From: G963667425 sp963667425 [NCBI: bacterium]
GTDB lineage: Bacteria; UBP6; UBA1177
Assembly (NCBI GenBank): GCA_963667425.1
Contig: OY763407.1
Coordinates: 2,356,001-2,420,000 of the forward strand
DNA: 64,000 bases
Direction: 5' to 3'
Part shown: in pieces, positions 59,067 to 64,000 of the stretch
Layout: each line of letters starts with the position of its first letter
Numbering within the stretch: position 1 is the first letter of the stretch
Made by a program: the position numbers and the translations under genes
The notes under the pieces: model-generated
Seen by the model: only the letters and a program-made list of their open reading frames with translations
What the model was told of the DNA's origin: nothing
Database searches by the model: none

Positions 59067-59801
59067 ATGATTCGTATTGATACCCTTTCAGGTGATTTTA
59101 AGATATATCAGCCTGATGAAACTGGTCAGAGATATTCAACTGATGATATGCTTACCGCATGGATGGCTTTAATATGTACTGAAAATGCTGTTCCTGAGAA
59201 ATTCTTGGATTTGGGAAGCGGTCTTTGTAGTGTTCCAATGATTGTTTTATGGAAATTTCAGCAAATTACTGGTGCTGGAATTGAGCTTAGAGAGTCAAGA
59301 TATACTCTTGGTTTAAAATCGCTTGCATTGAATGGACTTGATAAACGTTTTAAATTGTTTAACGGAGATTTGAGAACACTTAAAATTGATTCAAAATTTG
59401 ATTTGATAACATCAACTCCCCCTTATTACACAAATTCTGAAGGTCCGCTGAGTCCCTATCATGATAAAGCTGCTGCAAGATTTGAGCTTAACGGGAGCAT
59501 TGAGGATTATTTTGCTACGGCAAGTAAACATTTGTCTGAAAAGGGTCAATTTATAACGGTTTATCCTTATCAGTATATTGACAGAGTTTATGATGCTGCT
59601 AAAAAATTTGAAATGTTTATAAATAAGAGAGTTGATATGATTCCAAGAATCGGAAAGAAGCCATTGATTTCTCTTTTTTCTGCAAGTTATGAAGAGAATA
59701 TTGAATTGATTGAAGAAATTGTTGTAAGAGATGAAAACGGTCTTTTTACCGCTGAATATAACAATGCCAGGATTTTATGTGGTTTTAAACCTAAAAAGTA
59801 G
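59067..59801 (+). CDS. TrmN6-like adenine-N6 methyltransferase
   Basis: A 244-residue SAM-dependent methyltransferase resembling TrmN6, which methylates A37 of tRNA1(Val). It has the family's early QRYSTDDMLTAWMA near residue 21, motif I KFLDLGSGLCSVPMI near 45, LNGD as the adenine-binding Asp, and motif IV LITSTPPYYTN near 115, where the usual NPPY is TPPY. Motif IV N-to-T is a conservative change but could lower activity. The end ILCGFKPKK is as in relatives. GGATGA lies before the ATG. It is separate from the convergent neighbour by five bases. RNA or protein substrates are both possible. Confidence 0.8.
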   Translation: MIRIDTLSGDFKIYQPDETGQRYSTDDMLTAWMALICTENAVPEKFLDLGSGLCSVPMIVLWKFQQITGAGIELRESRYTLGLKSLALNGLDKRFKLFNGDLRTLKIDSKFDLITSTPPYYTNSEGPLSPYHDKAAARFELNGSIEDYFATASKHLSEKGQFITVYPYQYIDRVYDAAKKFEMFINKRVDMIPRIGKKPLISLFSASYEENIELIEEIVVRDENGLFTAEYNNARILCGFKPKK

Positions 59802-59806
59802 GAATG

Positions 59807-61369
59807 TTAACTTCTTTTCTGTGAAAGATAATTTTCAATAAGAGCTATTTCCTGCTGATTTAATGAAAAAAGCTGATAGATAAATTTATTAATTCTGTTT
59901 CTCTGAGCCATTTTGTCATCTTTTTCAGGTTTTCCATAGTCAAATATAGACATGCTTTGATCTTCTGACTTGAATTTTCCAACTGCTTCTGAAATAATGT
60001 TCTGTATTGTTGAACCACTTGCTATAAATGGTATTTTTTGAAAATTTTTCTTTAAGAATTTGTTGTTTTGCGGAAATCTTAGTGTGTAATAGAATTCTAT
60101 TAAAGAAGAATTAAAGTATGCTTCAGCATATTCTAAAGATATTTCACTTGTTTTTGGTATTACTGCCGCAGTATCATTTAAAAAATATATTTGAGTTTTA
60201 TCTATTGTAAAAACAGGTTTGCTGCTGAGATAGCGTATTAAAAGTTTGTCTTTTTCCATGTTTTCTGTTTTTGGCATTTGAGAAAATTTAGAAGGGTCAG
60301 GAAGTATCCATGTTTTAGATTCCGGTTTTTGAAAAGCCTCTATATCCCGTCCTCTTATAAAATGTTTAAATTTGCTGTTAAGTCTGAGGCTCATTAACTC
60401 TGGCTTGTTTTTGCCTGAAGGAAACATTCCTATAAAAAATTTAAAGTAATCTGATGCTGTTTTTCCTTTTGATGTATTTTCTATTTTTTTTATCAGATCA
60501 AAAGTATCTTGTTCAATTGATATATCAAATGTAAGAAGATTGTTAAATGTAAGCTCTGTCTGATCAAAAAGCATTTCTTCATGAATGTTTTCTCTTATAA
60601 CTGCAAATTTTTCTATTTCATTGTTTTTTCTTGTGAGCTCAGTAATTATATGATTTTCTTTCTCATTTATCTTTGTAACATTGAAAGATTCATAAATATT
60701 TGTTTTTGCTACTTTAGATGCAGAAGATATGTAAAAATTCCTTTTTGTAAAAAGAAGCTTTTTTCCATTTTTCTTTAAAAGATGCATGATATTTTGGATA
60801 AATTTTTGTGAAAGTGGTTCAGAATAGATTATTTCGTCAAAAATTATGTCAAAGTAGTCAGGTCTTAACATGCTTTGCGTATTATTTATTAATTCAAAAA
60901 GTGTTGCTTGAGAAGAAACTTCAATGTTCTGATTTCTTTTTACAGGTGAAACGGAAATATTTTCTGAAAAAAGATTCGGAAGTTTAAATGAAGGATTTGA
61001 AAAACATATAAAGTTTTCTTTTTCAATATTTCTTGAAACAGCAATTCTGTCCGAAAGAAATAGAATTTTTTTCTCTTTTATGTCAATTCTTTCCTTTTCT
61101 ATGATTTCTTCTTCAGGAAGTGTTATTATTCTGGAAACAGAGAGATAGTTAAGTATTTCAATTGGAAGTCTGTCCCTGAATTTTTTATTTATCTCTCCAA
61201 ATTCTTTTTTAGATATTTCTTTTAATTCTTTTGAAGAAGATCTTTTGTCAATTTCAAACAAATGAAGTCTGTTAAGTAAAAATACCGTTGCATCAGTTTT
61301 TAAATTGTTTTCCGTAATAAAAGATTCTAAGTCTTTGAAAAGTTTACAAGTTCTTTTTCTGATATCCAT
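59807..61369 (-). CDS. TaqI/Eco57I-type protein with degenerate methyltransferase half
   Basis: A 520-residue protein that aligns by pattern with the C-terminal half of TaqI/Eco57I-class adenine methyltransferases. The recognition-domain signatures are clear: FKHFIRGRDIEAFQK near residue 335, TWILPDPS, LLIRYLSSKPVFTIDKTQIYFLNDTAAVIP near 380, and YAEAYFNSSLIEFYYTLRFPQNNKFLKKNFQKIPF near 420. The catalytic half is eroded: YFDIIFDEIIYS near 173 stands where DxxxxNPPY is expected, though the following helix FIQNIMHLLKKNGKKLLFTKRNFY keeps the pattern. No SAM-binding motif or nuclease domain is seen. ATG 61369 follows GGAG. Perhaps a DNA-binding protein derived from a modification enzyme. Stands alone with no restriction partner. 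Confidence 0.65.
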   Translation of the reverse strand: MDIRKRTCKLFKDLESFITENNLKTDATVFLLNRLHLFEIDKRSSSKELKEISKKEFGEINKKFRDRLPIEILNYLSVSRIITLPEEEIIEKERIDIKEKKILFLSDRIAVSRNIEKENFICFSNPSFKLPNLFSENISVSPVKRNQNIEVSSQATLFELINNTQSMLRPDYFDIIFDEIIYSEPLSQKFIQNIMHLLKKNGKKLLFTKRNFYISSASKVAKTNIYESFNVTKINEKENHIITELTRKNNEIEKFAVIRENIHEEMLFDQTELTFNNLLTFDISIEQDTFDLIKKIENTSKGKTASDYFKFFIGMFPSGKNKPELMSLRLNSKFKHFIRGRDIEAFQKPESKTWILPDPSKFSQMPKTENMEKDKLLIRYLSSKPVFTIDKTQIYFLNDTAAVIPKTSEISLEYAEAYFNSSLIEFYYTLRFPQNNKFLKKNFQKIPFIASGSTIQNIISEAVGKFKSEDQSMSIFDYGKPEKDDKMAQRNRINKFIYQLFSLNQQEIALIENYLSQKRS

Positions 61370-61461
61370 AACAAACTCCATTAAAGATTCAGCTCATTAT
61401 AATATTAAAATGTTTTTATTCAATTTTTAGGTTTTATTTTTATTCGATAAAAGAAACAGAG

Positions 61462-61490
61462 ATAAAAAAAAGCGGGCTTTTAGCCCGCTT
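61462..61490 (-). terminator. Rho-independent terminator of the EGF-like lipoprotein gene
   Basis: AAGCGGGCT and AGCCCGCTT (61470-61478 and 61482-61490) form a nine-base stem with a three-base loop, followed on the minus strand by a run of T. It closes the lipoprotein transcript. Confidence 0.92.
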
Positions 61491-61515
61491 AATATAAATC
61501 CTTGAAAAACAAAGA

Positions 61516-62772
61516 TTAGACTGTTGTATCTTCGTCAACAACAGGCTCTTCGTCAGCAACAACGTCTTCATCAACAACAACGTCTTCATCAACAACAACG
61601 TCTTCATCAACAATTGGTTCTTCATCAGCAACAACGTCATCATCTACAACGGGCTCGTTGTCAGCAATAACATCATCGTCAACAACTGGATCATTGTCTG
61701 TTGGAGGAGTTACTTCTACACAATTGCCATTAGCATCACAATCTTCTACAACAGTACCAGTTGTACAGTCAACTGTATCTTCTGTATCACCATCACCATT
61801 GTGATCTCCACCATCTGTTTCAAAACATGTACAAAGTTCTTCAACAGAATTAATGTCATCATACATTGCAACGATATCTTCTGGTTTGTCTGTGAGCTGA
61901 ACTGTCATTAACATGCTGAGAGTGTCTCCAGCAGTAAAAGTTGTTGTTTCATCAGCACAGAATTTTGTTGTTCCAACTGGCATTTCTCCGCCAGCAGTTG
62001 TGTTGTTTGCAAAAACAGGAACAGCTGTTACACACTGTTTGAAAGCTGTTTTGCCATCACCTGTTGTGTAGTCAGACCATAATTTAATAACAGATGTCTG
62101 CTGTGCAAAATCAACTGAACCACCAAGACCACCAGCTTCTGTGCTAGCAGCAATAGCTTGTATATTCTGAGAAAGCATAATTACCTGTGTTGCCATTGAA
62201 TAGTAGTTTCCACTTGGGTCAGACATTGTTACTAAAACAACTCCAGGAGCGGTTGAACCATCTGTTAAAGAAAGACTTGTTGCTATTGCATAGCTTCCTG
62301 CACTTGCGAAAGTTTTGTCTGTGTTGTTTGCAAGCTTTCCAATTACTGTTGAAGGAGTTGTTAAACCTGAAATTTGAGATGAACTTGCGAATATCTGGGT
62401 AGAAACATTAAAACCAAAGTATGATTCCCATCCTTCTCCAGCAACTACTTTTGCATCGTCATTGAAGCATACACAAACTTCATGATTTCTGCCTGCCCAT
62501 GCAAAACCTTCATTGCAGGCACATTCAGCAATGTCTTCACCAGTTGAATCCTGAACAACTTCACAAGTTCCATTGCCTGAACAGGTAACATCTTTACAAA
62601 GATCTGGATCGTTGTCAGTAGGTGGAACGTCGTTATCAGCAGGAGGATTCTGATCTGCGTCTGTAGTTTCATTGTCATTTACAGGATCATCTTTTTTGTC
62701 ATCATCACATGCTACGAAAGTGAATGATAAAAGCGCTAAAAGCGCAAGAAGAAACATAAATCTCTTCGTCAT
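61516..62772 (-). CDS. Acidic lipoprotein with EGF-like domain and VVDEDVV tail repeats
   Basis: A 418-residue lipoprotein with lipobox TFVAC (Cys residue 22) and mature end CDDDK, Asp at +2. An acidic linker with PPADNDVPPTDND leads to an EGF-like module (residues about 58 to 100: CKDVTCSGNGTCEV, AECACNEGF). Residues about 105 to 315 are an unrecognised domain with strands such as SYFGFNVSTQIFASS and LSMLMTVQLTD. A second Cys-rich segment (ELCTCFETDGG, CTTGTVVEDCDANGNC) follows, and the last 60 residues are repeats of (V/A)DEDVV and DNEPVVDDDVI. GAGGT precedes the ATG. A strong promoter and terminator flank the gene, so it may be highly expressed. Probably surface exposed. Confidence 0.78.
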   Translation of the reverse strand: MTKRFMFLLALLALLSFTFVACDDDKKDDPVNDNETTDADQNPPADNDVPPTDNDPDLCKDVTCSGNGTCEVVQDSTGEDIAECACNEGFAWAGRNHEVCVCFNDDAKVVAGEGWESYFGFNVSTQIFASSSQISGLTTPSTVIGKLANNTDKTFASAGSYAIATSLSLTDGSTAPGVVLVTMSDPSGNYYSMATQVIMLSQNIQAIAASTEAGGLGGSVDFAQQTSVIKLWSDYTTGDGKTAFKQCVTAVPVFANNTTAGGEMPVGTTKFCADETTTFTAGDTLSMLMTVQLTDKPEDIVAMYDDINSVEELCTCFETDGGDHNGDGDTEDTVDCTTGTVVEDCDANGNCVEVTPPTDNDPVVDDDVIADNEPVVDDDVVADEEPIVDEDVVVDEDVVVDEDVVADEEPVVDEDTTV

Positions 62773-62836
62773 TTCTCTTTACCTCTTTAAAAAAATTAAC
62801 CAAAAAGTCAGCCAAAAAATACAATATTTCGGTGCA

Positions 62837-62864
62837 ATAATAAGGGAAAGTAGTTTTTTGTCAA
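62837..62864 (-). promoter_or_regulatory. Promoter of the EGF-like lipoprotein gene
   Basis: On the minus strand TTGACA (62859-62864) and TATTAT (62837-62842) are 16 bases apart, about 65 bases before the start codon. Confidence 0.75.
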
Positions 62865-63011
62865 GTGAAAATTAAAAAAATGGATAAATTCTGTTAAAAA
62901 ATAAATAACAAATTTCATGATGTAGGATTTAAGTATCCGTTCTTTTGTTTCTATATTAATTAATGTAAGTCTGAGTTTGTTGAAAAAAAAGCAAAAAAAA
63001 TAAAAAAAATG

Positions 63012-63039
63012 TTGACAGGACTAAAAGTTTAAGTACATT
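63012..63039 (+). promoter_or_regulatory. Promoter of the tRNA-tuf operon
   Basis: TTGACA (63012-63017) and TACATT (63034-63039) are 16 bases apart. The predicted start near 63046 lies about 30 bases before tRNA-Thr. A/T tracts just upstream may act as an UP element. Confidence 0.75.
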
Positions 63040-63075
63040 GTTTTCTGCTTTCGGGTGTTTGAAATTTGACTAGGT

Positions 63076-63151
63076 GCTGGAATAGCTCAATTGGCAGAGC
63101 CGCCGACTTGTAATCGGCAGGTTGCGGGTTCGAGTCCCATTTCCAGCTCCA
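63076..63151 (+). tRNA. tRNA-Thr (anticodon TGT)
   Basis: A 76-base tRNA with encoded CCA. The acceptor GCTGGAA pairs with TTCCAGC, and the anticodon stem GCCGA/TCGGC holds CTTGTAA, giving TGT. First of a four-tRNA cluster. Confidence 0.96.
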
Positions 63152-63154
63152 TCT

Positions 63155-63239
<85 letters not shown>

Positions 63240-63270
63240 TCTTTTTTTAGGTGGGTTTTATTTCATTGGT

Positions 63271-63347
63271 GCGGGAATAGCTCAGCTGGCTAGAGCATTA
63301 GCCTTCCAAGCTAAGGGTCGCGGGTTCGAATCCCGTTTCCCGCTCCA
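63271..63347 (+). tRNA. tRNA-Gly (anticodon TCC)
   Basis: A 77-base tRNA with encoded CCA. The acceptor GCGGGAA pairs with TTCCCGC, and the anticodon stem TTAGC/GCTAA holds CTTCCAA, giving TCC. Confidence 0.96.
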
Positions 63348-63363
63348 ATTTTTTTTTTTATGG

Positions 63364-63440
63364 GCCCGCGTAGCTCAGTCGGTTAGAGTGCATCCTTGGT
63401 AAGGATGAGGTCATCAGTTCGATTCTGATCGTGGGCTCCA
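63364..63440 (+). tRNA. tRNA-Thr (anticodon GGT)
   Basis: A 77-base tRNA with encoded CCA. The acceptor GCCCGCG pairs with CGTGGGC, and the anticodon stem CATCC/GGATG holds TTGGTAA, giving GGT. It is followed 62 bases later by tuf. Confidence 0.96.
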
Positions 63441-63502
63441 CCGGGGCGCTGGTGTTTTCGATTGCTTATTAAAAATAGGTTTTTTTTAAGGAGAGCAAAA
63501 AA

Positions 63503-64000
63503 ATGGCTAAGGCAAAGTTTGACAGGTCCAAACCACATGTTAACATTGGAACGATAGGACACGTAGATCACGGTAAGACAACACTTACAGCAGCTATAAC
63601 CAAGACTCTTGCATCAAAAGGTCTTTCAGAGTACGTAAGCTTTGACAACATAGACAAGGCTCCGGAAGAAAGAGAAAGAGGAATCACAATAGCAACGGCA
63701 CACGTTGAATATCAGACAGCAACCAGACATTATGCACACGTTGACTGTCCTGGTCACGCTGACTACGTAAAGAACATGATCACCGGAGCTGCCCAGATGG
63801 ACGGAGCAATCCTTGTTGTATCAGCAGCAGACGGTCCTATGCCACAGACAAGAGAGCACATCCTTCTTTCAAGACAGGTTGGTGTTCCTTATATAGTAGT
63901 ATTTCTTAATAAAGTTGATCAGGTTGATGACGAAGAACTTCTTGACCTTGTTGAGATGGAAATCAGAGAGCTTCTTGATCAGTATGAATTTCCTGGCGAC
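63503..64000 (+). CDS. tuf: Elongation factor Tu, cut by the right window edge
   Basis: The first 166 codons of EF-Tu, the GTPase that delivers aminoacyl-tRNA to the ribosome; the frame continues past the window. The G motifs are intact: [11 protein letters not shown] near residue 19 (G1), [12 protein letters not shown] near 59 (G2), [12 protein letters not shown] near 81 (G3) and [10 protein letters not shown] near 136 (G4). GGAGAG precedes the ATG. The codon choice differs from its neighbours: many C-ending His, Asp, Asn and Tyr codons, and all twelve leucines are CTT, signs of high expression. It is co-transcribed with the four tRNA genes upstream. Confidence 0.98.
   Translation, partial: MAKAKFDRSKPHVNIGTIGHVDHGKTTLTAAITKTLASKGLSEYVSFDNIDKAPEERERGITIATAHVEYQTATRHYAHVDCPGHADYVKNMITGAAQMDGAILVVSAADGPMPQTREHILLSRQVGVPYIVVFLNKVDQVDDEELLDLVEMEIRELLDQYEFPGD

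Larger units (their letters stand above)
62773..63075. other. Intergenic region between the lipoprotein and the tRNA-tuf operon
   Basis: These 303 bases are very AT-rich with A and T tracts and contain two divergent promoters. I see no gene and no other structure. Confidence 0.65.

Overview
The window comes from a low-GC, Gram-negative, anaerobic bacterium. The Gram-negative envelope is indicated by an OmpA-family lipoprotein, outer-membrane beta-barrels and many lipoproteins. Anaerobic fermentative metabolism is indicated by pyruvate:ferredoxin oxidoreductase and a two-hydrogenase [FeFe] cluster. A PilZ protein of the Myxococcus-type paralogous family, a TIGR02147-type regulator, a TIGR04552-type protein and thrombospondin type 3 repeats on OmpA point by recall to a deltaproteobacterium-like lineage; the exact phylum cannot be settled from this window. 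Genes are tightly packed, many start at a clear GGAGG-type site, and sigma70-like promoters with 15 to 18 base spacers can be read in many of the gaps.

Layout. 1-4.1 kb (minus): an envelope operon of lipoprotein, OmpA/TSP3 protein, PilZ protein, small protein and a degenerate MutL-like protein cut by the window edge. 4.1-5.5 kb: UPF0316 membrane protein, then secG followed by a tRNA-Leu with the unusual anticodon AAG. 5.6-11.4 kb: amidohydrolase, Asp-rich lipoprotein with a propeller-like domain, two tandem beta-barrel proteins, and a PBP1C-like protein whose transpeptidase motifs are lost. 11.4-22.2 kb: typA, a membrane GGDEF protein, a lipoprotein phosphodiesterase with its halves in unusual order, a PNPOx-like protein, nrdR-hutH, a TIGR02147-like regulator, a methyltransferase and a conserved membrane-anchored protein. 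22.3-26.8 kb: ybaB-recR-nifJ. 27-32.5 kb: aminopeptidase, the poly-gamma-glutamate genes pgsB-pgsC-pgsW, and rmuC. 32.6-34.7 kb: a second Asp-rich lipoprotein and a soluble GGDEF protein. 34.8-39.7 kb: [2Fe-2S] protein, sensory [FeFe]-hydrogenase-PAS protein, SpoIIE-type phosphatase, second [2Fe-2S] protein and group B-like [FeFe]-hydrogenase, behind a promoter with a perfect TGTGA-N6-TCACA palindrome. 39.9-49.1 kb: motA-motB, a 1555-residue pseudokinase/ATPase/TPR/GAF/GGDEF protein, a protein of unknown function, an MBL hydrolase and a TIGR04552-like protein. 50.2-57.3 kb (minus): membrane protein, AmgK-like kinase, MurU-like nucleotidyltransferase, small protein, recA, pilT, recX, an S1-like protein and an rRNA methyltransferase. 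57.4-62.8 kb: ribE, CAP-domain protein, tRNA-Leu(CAG), TrmN6-like methyltransferase, a TaqI/Eco57I-like protein with a degenerate catalytic half, and an Asp/Glu-rich EGF-like lipoprotein. 63.0-64.0 kb: tRNA-Thr, Tyr, Gly, Thr and tuf, the order known from the E. coli tufB operon.

Two themes recur. The first is cyclic-di-GMP and surface motility: three GGDEF domains, a PilZ domain, MotAB and PilT. The second is proteins that keep a fold but lose its catalytic residues: a pseudokinase, a pseudo-transpeptidase, a pseudo-methyltransferase and a pseudo-MutL. The most unusual small signal is tRNA-Leu(AAG), matched by exclusive use of CTT for leucine in the visible part of tuf.
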